Made by a program: the position numbers and the translations under genes
Part shown: piece after piece, positions 22,812 to 35,442 of the stretch
Layout of the letters: every line of letters begins with the position of its first letter
Numbering within the stretch: position 1 is the first letter of the stretch
Notes under the pieces: model-generated
Databases searched by the model: none
Seen by the model: the letters and a program-made list of their open reading frames with translations, nothing else
Told to the model about the DNA's origin: nothing
Source of the DNA: Rhinopithecus roxellana
Lineage: Eukaryota > Chordata > Mammalia > Primates > Cercopithecidae
Length of the DNA stretch: 64,000 bases
Reading direction: 5' to 3'
Assembly: GCF_007565055.1 (NCBI RefSeq)
Contig: NC_044554.1
Coordinates: forward strand, 139,437,463-139,501,462

Positions 22812-23025
22812 TATATCAATGATCAACAAATTATAGTCCATGGGCCAATACAGACTATTGACTGTTTTTGTAGATAAAGTTTTATTGGAACACAACTACA
22901 TCCATTTCTTTACATATTGTCCATCTTTATTTTTGCAGTGAAAGAGACTGCAAAGTCCTCAAAGCTGAAAATATTTTCTATTTGGAAATTAACAAAAAGA
23001 GCTTGTCCACCTCTATTCTATAAAG
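22812..23025. mobile_element. Old non-autonomous DNA transposon (MER type, hAT-like)
   Basis: 'ATCAACAAATTATAGTCCAT', 'GTTTTTGTAGATAAAGTTTT', 'ATTGGAACACAACTACATCC' and the closing 'AAAGAGCTTGTCCACC' match a widely dispersed short MER element whose usual form is 'gcaaactatggcccgcgggcc ... ttattggaacacagccacg ... gtttgccgacccc'. I do not recall the exact family name with certainty, hence the general call. No coding capacity. Confidence 0.65.
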
Positions 23026-24429
23026 AACTTGAAGGCATTATTAGGGTACATGGATAATAACTCTCAAACAATGTAGGCAGGACATTAATGTGTATAAAGT
23101 GCCAATTATGTGCTAGGAATTGCGTCTGGCATTTTCACAAAATCATAACATTTAAATGAAGTATTTTAAATACCATTGGACGTAATTAAAGCGGTACAGA
23201 GTGTGTATTTCTAGGAAATACTTATGTTGGGATTTGAAATAACCTCCTTCAACAAATAATGAATAGTTTGCCGGAAGCAGAGTCTAAGCAAGGGCAAAGA
23301 AAGAGGAGGCTTTGGAGACAAGAATGATGTTATTCTGAGTAACTTTCTAGGGCAGCTCCATGAAGTTGAAAGAACACTATCTTCCAGAGATAGAAAAATC
23401 TTTATGCCTCAGTGGACAGTCTCAACTGTGTGGTCTTCAGGGTGCTAATATTACATTTGGTTTGTCAACAGCAGATAATGAATTGGCATTGAAGCAGGTC
23501 ATCAAGGGACCACAGATCATCAGTTAGGTGGGGAAAAATGAGGTGGTAATGAAACATGTTTGTTTTTCTTATAATAACATGATCTAATTCATCCCAAATA
23601 TTGGGAACAAAGGAGGTAATCAGATTGGGTCATTGAAGACAGCAGGCCAAGGAAATTGTTAACCTCTCTCCTTTCTCCACCCTTACCAAGAATATCTCAG
23701 ATTCCTTCCTGATTCTGCTTTGTTCTTTAATTGCCACATCCAGTCACTTAGTAGATACTGACTTTTCTACTGCTAAATTTCTTCTCCCTATAACTCTTGC
23801 CTTTTCCTGTCTTTATAATTTCCTAACTATATGGATACATTTTTAAATTTATTCATTCAATATTTATTAACCACCTACCTCTTTCTAGAACCCATTCTCA
23901 TCATGGGAGAAACATCCTGGTAAAAAAGGGAGAACATCTCTTCCCCACGTTTATGTGTTGTGGGTAATAATGTCAAGTGTTTAAGCAATGGTGAGTACAA
24001 TGGCAAGGAAGAGCGGGGTTTTAGAAGGCCCCAAGAGAGAAATTTATTCTTAACTTAGGATGCTGGACTTCCTGAAAGAAGAGTTTTAAACTAAAATCAA
24101 CAGGCTAGGAATGAGTTAGCCAGAGAGAATGAAAATACTTGGATGTAAAAACATAAAAAAGACCGACAAACTGAAAATTCTTTTATAATATATATCAGAA
24201 TGAAACACTTAAAAATGAAGCACTTATAAGAGAAAAACAGATAATCTTTTTACTAAGAATGTATGCTATTTTATTTATATGACATATATGTGTATATATA
24301 CATATATGATTATAGTCATTTACTTCTTTAGAAATACATTTAGAACATATAGTTCTAAATATGCAGAAAAATATTTATAAAATATATATAGAAAATATTA
24401 TATACATATGTATTTCTCAAGGATCAGAC
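23026..24429. other. Mostly unassigned DNA
   Basis: 23,060-23,170 ('CCAATTATGTGCTAGGAATT') may be a faint MIR. An AT-rich TATA/CATATA patch lies at 24,270-24,420. No supported gene. Confidence 0.4.
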
Positions 24430-24960
24430 AACCATCTGCTCTTTAATATAGTTGGGATATTTCCTTATATCTAGAAAGAACGCAAATTATCCCCTTTGAG
24501 GGACAATTCAGAACCTTATGGAAAATAAACAATGTAACTATGACAAAGTCCTTCCTGTGTTTGCTGACGAGTAGGAGAGCAGCACCATATGTTTTCGTGT
24601 ATATTACCCCAGGAGGGCAGTGCCATATGTTCACACGTATGTCACCCGTCTTGGCCTTTTGTATAAGGCAGTGTCCCAAGGGGTATGCCAAATAGGAAAA
24701 GAGAAGGCAGCCACATGAGTATGAGGATGTGGCATGTTTTCCTTGTTGACAGATTTTGCTAGACCATCACTTCAGTTGGCAAGCACCCAGAACAGCTGCT
24801 TCACCCTGGAGCAAAGGTCTTTGTGATCCCACAAACTCTCCCCAGTGAGTGAGACAGTGGAGGGAAGGTGTTGTGCCCTTTGGAGTGGACTTTTCCTCCC
24901 TACTGTGAGATGCGAAAAAGGGAATAATTACCATGAAAGACTTTTAACTCTCATCTTTGC
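24430..24960. other. Unassigned, relatively GC-richer segment
   Basis: Contains two similar phrases, 'GCAGCACCATATGTTTTCGTGT' cut at 20 bases as GCAGCACCATATGTTTTCGT near 24,579 and GGCAGTGCCATATGTTCACA near 24,617, giving a weak internal repeat. The composition suggests a diverged LTR, but I cannot name one. Confidence 0.3.
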
Positions 24961-27594
24961 CACTAAGTTCCGATAAAATAGGTGAGCATCTATTTACACA
25001 TAATTGAAATTCTTCATATTAAAAACAGAGGGACCAATATAATAAATGTAAAAGACTTTGTTGATCAAAATTTTTTTCATTATGATTTAGTGATTTGATT
25101 TACATGTTATTTAAAGATCAGTGTTGATTTCTGACCTCCTCAGTATCTTTCAAGGCTGTACATACATGATACTTCGGGCCATAATTCCATTCTATCATCT
25201 CAGAAGCGACAAATGAGAAAAAAGTTTTCACAAACTCATTCACAGAGTAATTCAAATATATTTAAAGAAGTAATAAAATACTATCTATGTTTATATTTAC
25301 GAATCCATGTACATGTAGAAAATAAATCTAGTTTATACCATTGTGGTTAAATATAATTATTTAATGACATATTTCAATGCTTTCCTTTGCATTCCTGCTT
25401 CTAGTAAAAATACATAAGATAAACTAGTAAAACAGTTAGTAGCTGTGTTCAACAACTGAATTTCAGTTTTGTCTCGCAAGAGAGAGGTTTGAGTCTCAAA
25501 AGATTTTTCTCTTTGCTATTTTTAGACAAAAATAATTTGAGATAAAAGTTTGGAAGAATTATTGAAAAATTCTGAGGTAATTTATCAGGGTTTTTACCAG
25601 AAAATAGGCAATGTTGCTCCCTACTTTACAGATATAAGATAAAATTTTCAGGGAGGTTTTACAATGATCCCATGTAGCTAGTGAGTAGGCAGTACCAACA
25701 TACAAAAGCAGGTGCATTTGATACCAAAACTGAGATATACTTTCCCCATACACTGTGTTGTGTGCTAGGTTAATGAATCGATGTTTATCCATTTGATTTC
25801 CTAGAAAGATAAATGGACAGTTCTGAGATGTGTTTCGGAAGGGTCCTCAGAAGGTCCTGAGGTATTGAGTCCTAGCCATTCATAACCATGGCCACCTTAA
25901 TCAATGGTTTTTTCCACCTTCCTCTTTCACACCCAATGTCCTTCACTCCTGTTACCTATGATCACTTCTCCAATAAAAAACCTGCAAGCATGTCTTAGTT
26001 TCTCACTTTGCTGTCTTAAATGCCTCTTCTCCCCTTTCTCCCACCCTGCTTTCCTTCCAGTGCCTCCCAAATTATTGCCTATCAAATCAACTACTTGCAC
26101 TTCAGTTGTTATCTCAGAGTCTCTTTCTGGGGAAACCGTAAATAAAATACTTATTCTTAAAAAAAAAAACAAAAAAAAACAAAAACACCCTTTCTTCCAT
26201 TTCTTTCCTCCTCCTCCAATCTTCCTGGCCCACTTATCCCACTCCTATTTTTCTTGACATCCTTTCACTTCTGAGTAGACACTCTGGGTTCTCATGGTCT
26301 CTCTACATTCCCTTACTGTCAGAACCTTCACTCATAAAGGACAGAATGATGTGATTCACTCTAGAGAGTAAATTACTAATAACAATTTGGATTTTGTGCT
26401 TTTCTGGGGTATTTGCACTGTAGCACAGGGCCTAGTCTGTACACAATGTCATAAAACTTCCATCGTAAAATTTTAGTTATTTTTAATACTGGAGATAGAA
26501 GTGCCTAAATTCTGGTAACGAAACTAGGAGCTTGTCTAAAATCTTGGCTAGCAAATGGTCATCTAGTGTGCCTTCTTAAAAAATTTATGAGGTAATAGAA
26601 AATATTAATTTATATCCAAACAGCTTTCATCAACCCACATATACATATACTATTATTTTGAGCACTCAAAAAATTCAGAAACTCAAAATTTTATAAACTA
26701 CATTTCTTTCTTAAGGTTATAGTACCATAGTTTCACAGCTAACGTGGAAAATTTTGTTCTGAGTGGTTGTAATTTCTATTAGGTAAAGTGAGTTCCTTTG
26801 TGTCACATGCCCAAACCATGCACCATAATATCGTTTAAAAAATATTAATGACAATGACAAGTGCTGAGTGCAACTCACTCAGGTGGACAAAGAACAGATT
26901 TTTTAATATACTCAATATGATTAAATAGCCATAAAAAGATTATTGCAATTCGCATGAGAAAACTCAGATGGCCAATGTGATGCCACAGTTTGTACACTGT
27001 GTCACAGCTCAAATGCTGAGCAGTAAACATGGCATCAGCTTCACTGTTGGCAAGAGTATGAGAACAGGGAAGAAGCTGTTAGATCACACAGCCTGCGATG
27101 TTTCCCCACTGAAGTCTGAATTGCTCAGACATCACTGTGCCAGAGTAAACAGGAAATCACTCCAGACACATATCAGAGCATTCGGTTCCTAAAATGCCTA
27201 GTGAAGTTTAGTAAATAAAAACAATGCTTGATAGGTTACAATCATTGAAAGTCAAAAGGTTATAACAATCCCTCTCTCATTTTTATCTAGTCTTTCAATA
27301 AATTAAATGAAAATCAATTTTCAAATTTAGAATTTGCTGTGAGAGTTCAAAGAGATATATGATACAGATGTTTAGAAACCAAGTGCAAAAGAGGAAAATG
27401 GAATTTAAAGTAACTTGAAGATCAATAGGTTCAAATCCTTAAAGTAATTTACTGTGGCAAATTAAGTTTTTATAAAATTAAACACACACATGGCAAAATT
27501 GAGAACATCGTCTATATCCTCACTTTGACTCTGACAAAGAACAGAAATGCTAGAGGGCCAAAATTTCTTCTGAATTGTTGTTCCAGTCCTCCTG
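24961..27594. other. Mostly unassigned DNA
   Basis: No repeat family or gene can be supported. A pyrimidine-rich stretch ending in an A-rich run lies at 25,880-26,190. A 74-codon open frame on the plus strand (26,968-27,192) lies in slightly GC-richer sequence but shows no motif, signal peptide or homology I know. Confidence 0.4.
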
Positions 27595-27680
27595 TCTCTC
27601 TCTGTTTCTTCTTTCTTTCCCTTTCTTTCCTTCATTCTTTCTTTTTTCTGTCTCTCTTTCTTCTTTTCTTTCTTTTTACA
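27595..27680 (+). repeat. Polypyrimidine (CT-rich) tract
   Basis: Irregular CTTT, TTTC and TCTC units, nearly free of purines, for about 85 bases. Confidence 0.92.
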
Positions 27681-27732
27681 AATTCTCAGTTGTTTCCCTC
27701 TGACTCTCAAGATAAAAACCAACTAACCAATG

Positions 27733-27800
27733 CTGAAGTAGGAGGATCATTTGAGTCTAAGAGTTTAAGACTACATCTCTAATAATAACAATAATAATAA
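27733..27800 (+). repeat. Alu-like fragment and (AAT)n
   Basis: 'GAAGTAGGAGGATCATTTGA' followed by 'GTCTAAGAGTTTAAGACTAC' matches the middle of an Alu left arm in diverged form, running into an AATAATAAC-type repeat. It is too short for subfamily assignment and could be a monomer relic. Confidence 0.6.
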
Positions 27801-28956
27801 CTAACCAATACACAAGGAAATGATAAAAGTAAACACTTGAAATTCCACCAACTTGGAATCCTACTCCCCAGAGTTTATTAACATAATACGTGAGTGGTCA
27901 AACATCTAGAACACTTACTATATATACACAAATGGTTCCATATATATTTCTGCAGGTATTATAGAATATCTAATATTCTATAACTTTTTGCACTCAGCAA
28001 TAACTTACCCTGGACATTTTTCTATGATATAGGATCAATTTCCATTCTACTTTAGTTTAATTGGTCTACTTATTCAATTTCTGTTTTCATACTGTTTTAT
28101 TTACTTTAGCTTTATGCATTATTTTTAATATATCCAGAAAAACAAGTTGCTTCTTCTTCTTTACTTCTGTTTTGAACAGTTTTAATAAGCATCACTCTTT
28201 TGACATAATTAAAAACAATGTGATCACTAGCTTAAAATAATTTGAATGGCTAATGTAACTATCTGTGGCTTATGGATCCTTATATAGTAAGTACTTCTTA
28301 AAAATAAATTATTCTTGATAAAAGGAGGATGATAAAAATGATTTAATTTATATTATTCTATACTATCATTTAGATTTACCAAAGTTTCTGGTTTTAAACA
28401 AGTAAACCATTGATTGATTATCACTTTGAGAGATGAATAAAGAAGTTATTTTTGCCCAAATTATTGACAATAATATGATTCTGTTATGTAAATGCATTTT
28501 TAAAAATTCCATTTCCAACCTTTTCTCTAAAAGTGGTAGCACATTGGAAATTAATCAATGGGGCATAGTTACATTTCTTCAAACTGTATTATAATGTGAA
28601 ACCAGATTAAGCTATATCTAGACAGAGTATAGAGGTTTAGTGCAACTCAACTAATGGGGAGTGGAGTGGGGTAATGCGTAGTTTGCCCAACAAAATCTTA
28701 TATAAAAGAGATCACTCTTGTGGAATATTTCATATGCTTCTTGAGATAATTTTAAAGATGGAAATTTCAAAATTAATGTTAATGATATATTCAAAAAAAG
28801 AAAGCTAAAGTCTTCATTCCTACAAAAAAAAAAAAATAGTTTCAGAGTGATGACTCCATTTACCCAACCCGAGACAAATATGAGTATCAATTCTTGTGAG
28901 TAAATTAGACAAAGAAGCAAACAACATTGTTTGGTGTTAAAAATTAGGTCAGAAAA
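27801..28956. other. No recognised feature
   Basis: AT-rich sequence with a 13-A run near 28,826. Nothing else seen. Confidence 0.45.
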
Positions 28957-29258
28957 GGCTGGGTGCAGTGGCTCATGCCTGTAATCTTAGCACTTTGAGA
29001 GGCCAAGGCGAGTGAATTCCCTGAGCTCAGGAGTTTGAGACCAGCCTAACCAACACAGTGAACCCCTGTCTCTGCTAAAATACAGAAGAAATAAGCTGGG
29101 CGTGGCAGCGTGCACCTGTAGTCCCAGCTACTTGGGAGGCTGAGGCAGGAGAATTGATTGAACCCTGGAGGCAGAGGTTGCACTGAGCTGAGATCGTGTC
29201 ACTGCACTCCAGCCTCGGTGACAGAATGAGGCTCCATCTCTAAAATAAAAAAAAAAAA
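28957..29258 (+). mobile_element. Alu element (AluS/AluJ-like)
   Basis: Dimeric Alu starting GGCTGGGTGCAGTGGCTCAT with right arm 'AGCTACTTGGGAGGCTGAGG' and 'CACTGCACTCCAGCCTCGGT', ending in an A-rich tail. Many differences from AluY indicate an older copy. Confidence 0.92.
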
Positions 29259-30205
29259 TTAAAAAGTTTTAAAAATAGGCTAGAGAAAAAGTACGTTGCT
29301 TTTCTTCTGAAGTAAACTTAATTTTAAGAAAAAAATAGTCAGAAAGGTATTTTCATAAATGTTTGGAGCAATTACTATACCATCAGAATAAATATCTTGC
29401 CTCCTAGCAAGACTTCGTACATTAAGCATATCTATTCTAATAATTAAATCGCAGATTTATTTTATTTAAAAAAGTAGTCTCATTTTTTGCATTCATTTTT
29501 TACAATAAATCCTCACAGTTTTCTATAATATTACAATTACTAAAACATTGCCATATCTTGGTAAACTAGTCATCTGTATTATCACTTAGGAAAAGTGAAA
29601 ACAAAAAAATCGTCGCTCGTAAATATTTACGAAATGGTGTATGGGAATAATTGTTTCGGTGATATAAAAATCCCAGTTGAGAAGCTAAAGAGGGAATTCA
29701 CTAATTGAGTAACATAATATCTCCCGGAACTCAAGTTCAGGAATGCAGTTTATCCTCAAGACATGTTTGGAACCAAAATCTCAGGAACTCCAGGACGCTT
29801 GATCTCCCAGCCCTGCTCATCTGTGTGTGTCCTTTAATTCTCTGCAGGTGAGTTTCCTCTACTATCCCACCGCATGGTGAGAAAACGTGACTATCATGAG
29901 TGCCTGGATTCACTTGCGACCATTTGTTCTCTCTGAAGAGAATTTCATCTTTTATCTGTCTCAGCCATAGTCTTAAAGAAAATTGCTGATTAGTCCAGTC
30001 TGGGTTATATGTCCTCCCTCTCCCTGGGACCGACTCATCCATTGTAGCCAGGGGAAATTGTGCCAAGGAAGAAAAAAGGAGGCCAAGAATTGACCACTTT
30101 GAAAAAGGCAGGTTGTTTTTAGAGAAAAAGTGATAGGCAATTAGATTACTATCCAGGACAGTTATCTACTCTATTCTTGGCCTTAAACGTGTTACAGGAG
30201 GAAAT
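29259..30205. other. Unassigned DNA, possibly an old repeat
   Basis: 29,740-30,070 is less AT-rich, with phrases such as 'GGGTTATATGTCCTCCCTCT' and 'CTCATCCATTGTAGCCAGGG' that recall an old MER-type repeat, but I cannot name it. A 109-codon minus-strand open frame (29,737-30,066) covers the same stretch and shows no domain. Confidence 0.35.
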
Positions 30206-30215
30206 AAAGAGTAGC

Positions 30216-30642
30216 GGCCGGGCGCGGTGGCTCACGCCTGTAACTTTGGGAGGCCAAGGCGGGGGGATCACAAGGTCAGGAGATCCAGACCATCCTGGCC
30301 AACATGGTGAAACTCCGTCTCTACTACAAACACAAAAATGGCCGGGCGCGGTGGCTCAAGCCTGTAATCCCAGCACTTTGGGAGGCCGAGGCGGGTGGAT
30401 CACGAGGTCAGGAGATCGAGACCATCCTGGCTAACACGGTGAAACCCCGTCTCTACTAAAAAATACAAAAAAACTAGCTGGGCGTGGTGGCAGGCGCCTG
30501 TAGTCCCAGCTACTCGGGAGGCTGAGGCAGGAGAATCACTTGAACCCGAGAGGCAGAGATTGCGGTAAGCCGAGATCGGGCCACTGCACTCCAGCCTGGT
30601 GACAGAGCACGACTCTGTCTCAAAAAAAAAAAAAAAAAAAAA
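30216..30642 (+). mobile_element. Composite Alu: partial left arm followed by a complete young Alu
   Basis: 30,216-30,339 is an Alu 5' part (GGCCGGGCGCGGTGGCTCAC to CTACAAACACAAAAAT). At 30,340 a second Alu begins with GGCCGGGCGCGGTGGCTCAA and runs to a poly-A ending near 30,642. The same AAAGAGTAGC occurs just before the first unit (30,206-30,215) and just after the final tail (30,640-30,649), so one target-site duplication frames the whole composite. The second unit has the 'CTCAAGCC' change seen in the monkey-type Alus. Confidence 0.93.
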
Positions 30643-30649
30643 GAGTAGC

Positions 30650-32911
30650 ATACATTCTTTTTAATGAAGCTTGTAATCTGATGGGGAAAGAATAACATTT
30701 GTTTAGTATGATCAGAATCCACATCTAAACAATCAGATTTTTATAAAGGGTTTTAAAAATAAACTTTTATGCAATAATTACCTGATATTTTATAATATAT
30801 AACAACCTCATTAGAATATTGAAATGGCAGATCTTACAATTTCCTTTATCAATAGTATTCAAGGAAATATGTACAGATTTTCTAACCATAACTTTCTAAT
30901 TTTAAAGGAAACTGCATAAAGAAGTAATTAGCTGTCTAATAAAATTAAATGGCTCTGATATTTGTAGCTATTAAGTTGTAGATATGTGAAAAGATATTTC
31001 TTTGATGACCCTCGTATTAAATGTACTAAAGACTGAAGTAGTATGACCACTTATTAATCAATTTCTTAGCCAATGACATACAAATTTAACATTATACAAC
31101 CTTTGATATTTTCTTTGGTTTTGAGTAACTCTTACACAATCTTACTTTGTATTTAACCTCGACTCCAATCCAGAGCATGATAACTATCCTGAGAAAAAAA
31201 GAAAAGCAGCTGAAAATAAATTATAACATTTCTATCCTGAAACTGGACCTTCCTCTTATAGAATGGAAGTGTCTGAAGTAGTTTGGAGTAAACTCATATA
31301 TATTCTCCATATACAGAACTGGTATCTTAACACAATGAGATGTAAACATACAAAGAAAGCTAGTTTTATCATAGTACACTGGAAATAGCTTGACAGTTGG
31401 ATCTTTTTCTTCTATTAACCTCAGTGTCTGGCGTAAGTGTTGCTCATTATTTGTTCCATAAATGATTTCTGAATTTCTAAAAAATTGGCAAGCATACACT
31501 CAATGAACTTCAATAATCTCTATTGATGATTGTGCGAAATACCACCTTTGTTACCAATTGGTTCCATATTTGCTTTTCTTCTTTTTTAGTGTAAAAGTAT
31601 CAAGAAGGTGTTATCAGGTATGAGGCAAAAAGACCAAGATTAACCTAGATTTTCTGAGTAAATGCATAGCCCTGCAAATCAGAAATTTATGCTAGGGAAA
31701 GGACACATTATAAAGACACTTTAAAAGCATTGATTATGGATAGTCAAAAATGTTTAGAAGCAGGGAAATACTAGTAGGTTTACATGGCTGGCAAATTGGA
31801 TGGTAAAGTAACACTTAAACTGTGATTTGTGTATACTTTATTAAAAATCTCCAGAAAAAGTTTTAGTACCTTTATCTACCAAATAAATGAACTGGATTAT
31901 TTTTTGTTGATACACTGAAATTTGGTGAGGTACTTTAGAATTAATGGCTGTTTCATCAGTCACCTATGGTAACATAATACTTTGTATTTTCTAAAATTTT
32001 CTTCCATAAATGTTGAAACTTTATTTTTAAGAATCAGAATTTCCAAGTTATAGTAAATAAGAACCATAAACCAATCTCCAGCTTACCAACACTGAATTGT
32101 TCAATTTCAAATTGATTTATATTCAGTTTTCCACTATCAGCGAACTAATATTGAATTAACGAATGGCTTGATACTTATGCCCACTAAATATAAAAATGTG
32201 ATTATGATCTTAATTATTATAAACCAGTATTCTGTGAAGCATAGCAGAAGACATAACCTAACCCCACTTAAAGAGCACTATGTTGTAACTTTACTGAAGT
32301 ATCAAGAAATTAATCATTTTATTAAATCAAACCTTTCTGTTTCCCAAAGAGATAACAATCATTTACAATTAATAAAGTTGAAAAAGTAGGCAAATCCATT
32401 TTTCAGAGCCTGATATTCTAGTAATAAGCCAGTGATAATTTAATGAAGTTCTAGTGATGAAATACGTTGAAGTTATTGGGGGACTTTACAGGTACAATTG
32501 CAAGCTGGCAACATAAGAAGAGCAAAGGAAACAATCCTCCCTTGTAACTACATCTGTTGCTAAATCTTCTTTGTTTCACTTTTAGAAAAACCAAAAAATC
32601 CCTTCCTCAATATTTTTGTTCATATTGTAATCTAGGCCATGATAATCTTTTAGTTTAAATATTAAGCAGCCTATCAGCAAAGTGAACCTTTGTGGTCAGC
32701 CCATCAAAGCAATTTTCAGGGTTATTGTAGAAAAACCTCAAATAATACATGATAAGAGTATATGTCACATTAGACACTATGGCAAGCCAAAGTTCAGATT
32801 CATGAAATTTAGTGAGAGTAGTGATACCAGCAGACCCCATTTCTATCTTAAGCATTTACTGTCACTGGTAATACTGGTGATAAAATTCAATACCCTTATT
32901 ATAGCACAGAG
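30650..32911. other. No recognised feature
   Basis: AT-rich, apparently single-copy sequence. Small open frames (for example 31,221-31,499 minus and 32,168-32,389 plus) show no motif or codon signal and are treated as chance. Confidence 0.5.
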
Positions 32912-33145
32912 GGAGAGAGCCAGACTCTGACATTAGGCTTCCTGGGTTAAAATTATGGCACCTTCACATATTAACTGGTAAACTTGGGGAATCAGTTACC
33001 CTCTCAGTTACTCAGTTTCTTAATTGGAGTTATATTATACACTTAATATAACTTTATTAGATTAAATAAGTTAATCCATGGAAGGCACTTAGAACAGTGC
33101 CAGCCATATGATAGGTGCTAAGTAATGAAATATTCAATAAAATAA
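32912..33145 (+). repeat. MIR SINE, nearly full length
   Basis: In order: 'AGCCAGACTCTGACATTAGG' and 'CTTCCTGGGTTAAAATTATG', 'TCAGTTACTCAGTTTCTTAA', 'ATTAGATTAAATAAGTTAAT', and 'GGCACTTAGAACAGTGCCAG' with 'GATAGGTGCTAAGTAATG'. These are the ordered landmarks of a MIR from the tRNA-derived head to the tail. Confidence 0.85.
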
Positions 33146-33449
33146 TAAGTTATTTTCCTCTAAATTATTCATATTTGTTCTACTTTAATTTCTATAAAAT
33201 AGTTGTAAAATTATTGGCTCATATGACCATTAATAATCAGTAGTAAGTATTTTAATTTGGAGTTTACATAGCCAGTATTTTATCTGTATTTTTACACATT
33301 TTTGAATTTTAACAAAATGAAATTATAATAATGACTCTGACTCACCCCTACAGAAGTGTAATTTCTTGAACTTTTATGTAAATCCAGTTGTCACCTACAT
33401 TTGAATATCAGTATTCCTTACAATTTTGGGGGGTGATTCTTTACTTATT
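33146..33449. other. No recognised feature
   Basis: AT-rich interval between a MIR and an ancient repeat. Confidence 0.4.
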
Positions 33450-33930
33450 ATTTCATTTATTCATTGCCAAGTTATAAACCTCAAAACCTGATGGTTCAAA
33501 ACAACAATTTATTATTTCTTATGTTTTCATTTGGGTTGGCAATCTCTCCTGCTAGTCTTTTCTTGAACATTTATGAAGCTGCAGTCATCTGACAGCTCAA
33601 CTGTGGTGGGAGGATCCCAGATGGCCTCACTCACATGTCTAGTGCTGCAGGTGTAATTGCTGAAGTTGCTCGAGACTAGCAGGTTTTCTCTTTCCCTGCT
33701 CTCTCTCTTTTTTTCTTTTATCAGCCAGGTTCTTTTTTCTATGTGGCCTCTCATCTTCTCAAGGCAGTTTCAGTCACTTCTACACATGTATTCATTAAAA
33801 CAAGTCACAAGGCCAACCCAAATTCAAGAGAAGGGGAAATAGGCCCTACCTCTTAATAACAATGGTAAAGTCCTATTAGGAAGGAGCATGGGATGGTTAT
33901 TACTGCCATTTTCAAAACAATCTATCACAG
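33450..33930 (+). repeat. Ancient interspersed repeat, family not assigned
   Basis: 'ATGGTTCAAAACAACAATTT', 'GATGGCCTCACTCACATGTC', 'AACAAGTCACAAGGCCAACC' and a closing 'CAATCTATCACAGTCTGCC' are landmarks of a repeat seen many times in mammalian genomes. I recognise the sequence but not the family name. A CT-rich patch is at about 33,690-33,720. Open frames overlapping it have no support as genes. Confidence 0.6.
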
Positions 33931-34344
33931 TCTGCCTGTTGTGCAAAGCAATTTGCATCCAATCCGTTTGCAAAATACACTCTTTTCCTTTAGTATACAG
34001 TCTCCGGTCACTTTTTATCCAATTATGGCATTGACCTCCATGGTTAGACTCTTGTGTTCTGAATCAGGTCTGAATGAGGATGAACATCCTCAGGTAGCAT
34101 TCCTCCCTGTGGCTCCTCTTGATCGAGAGACTTGTGAATTTAAAAGACAAGTTATCTGCCTCTCACGCACCAAACATACAATGAGAAACAAAAAGAATGT
34201 AAGCTCAATAACACTGAATTCTAAAGAAGATGTAATAAAAAGCATCGAGTAACCACTAGTTCGTAGCAATTCTCACCTCCAGACAGGCACATGTTTTCAG
34301 GTTTCTCTATTCCAAAAGCAACAGTTTACTTCCTCCAATCAAGG
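33931..34344. other. Unassigned DNA with a 119-codon open frame
   Basis: The plus-strand frame 33,893-34,252 begins inside the ancient repeat and shows no domain, signal peptide or conserved motif. I do not call it a gene. Confidence 0.4.
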
Positions 34345-34730
34345 AAGGCTTTTTCAGCCACCAGGGCCCTACACTTGCAGATCCCTCTGCCTAAAGAATT
34401 CCTCCTGAAGGGCTTCATGTGAATGGCCCTTATCATTCTAGTCTTAGGTCAAATGTTACCTTTGCTTAGAGGCTGACGCTGAACCCTAACTAGAATTGAT
34501 CTCCCCTTCTCATATTTCCTTCATGGAACTTACCACATTCTATAATAGCTATCTTCTATGTTGATTTATTCACTTGTATATGAATGCTTCTTTCCAATAT
34601 AATACAGACTCACAAGGGCATAGACTTTGTTTCTTTTTGATTCATGTATTCTTCCCCAGGCTTAACACAGAGCCTAGCACTTGACGGATGATCAATAAAT
34701 ATCTGCTAAATAAATGAATGAATGAGCTCT
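34345..34730 (+). mobile_element. L2 LINE, 3' end
   Basis: 'CCCTCTGCCTAAAGAATTCC', 'AGGTCAAATGTTACCTTTGC', 'TTTCCTTCATGGAACTTACC', 'ACTCACAAGGGCATAGACTT' and 'CAATAAATATCTGCTAAATA' with trailing AATG repeats are the L2 3' end in the right order. It is an ancient, inactive element. Confidence 0.85.
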
Positions 34731-34734
34731 TATA

Positions 34735-34895
34735 GCCACCCTGTAAAACAGATGCTTCCATTTTAAATGTGAAGAAATGGAATGAAGCCCAAACAGGTAA
34801 GTAACTTGCCAAAGGTCACACATGTCTAGTCAAGAGCAGAACGCAGATTCATCCCAGCAATCATGTTACTCTCACAGTTTCCCTTTCTTTATAAA
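34735..34895 (-). repeat. MIR SINE fragment
   Basis: Reverse-complement MIR: 'GAAGAAATGGAATGAAGCCC', 'AGGTAAGTAACTTGCCAAAG', 'GTCACACATGTCTAGTCAAG' and 'AGCAGAACGCAGATTC'. Confidence 0.8.
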
Positions 34896-35403
34896 TAGAA
34901 AAAAAGCACATGTCCTTCAGAAGGTTGACATTGTTTCAGAATCTCTTCTTGCATCACTTCACCATTTCATGTAACTTCAGGTCATATTATATCAGACAAC
35001 TCAAGAAGAATGCCAGTGACTTTCACCTTGTCTTCTTTTCTGTTTATAACTTTTGCAGACACCATGTATTCTTTAATAAGTAAGCAAATGAAAACTGGCA
35101 GATGAACCCACCCCATGATGAGGAAAAGGAGTGAACACATGTTCTCTGCCTAACTTCCAATGGATCAGAGTCAGTTCATGTTGCCCTCTTGGAAAGAGTA
35201 TTTTTATTATTTCTGTTTATCCTTAGAGAATGTTTATTCATTTATGTGACATCTCTATTTTGATTTCCCAGCATATGTGGCCACAAGGTATAAAGAATAA
35301 GAACAATTTTAAATGTAAAAACAAAATGTTATATTAGTTTCTCCTTACAGGGGCATTACTGTTTAAAAACTCAATACTGAAATGTTATTTATTAGTACAA
35401 TTC

Positions 35404-35407
<4 letters not shown>
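34896..35407. other. No recognised feature
   Basis: Single-copy looking DNA between a MIR and an Alu. Confidence 0.4.

Positions 35408-35442
<35 letters not shown>

Noticed and set aside
24430..24960. Solo LTR of an ERV1 family
   Set aside because: Composition is suggestive, but no terminal TG...CA limits, polyadenylation signal placement or target-site duplication could be shown.
29737..30066. 109-codon minus-strand open frame
   Set aside because: No recognisable domain; the sequence resembles an old repeat.
33893..34252. 119-codon open frame that might be a small gene
   Set aside because: It starts in an ancient repeat, has no motif, no signal peptide and no neighbouring exon signals.
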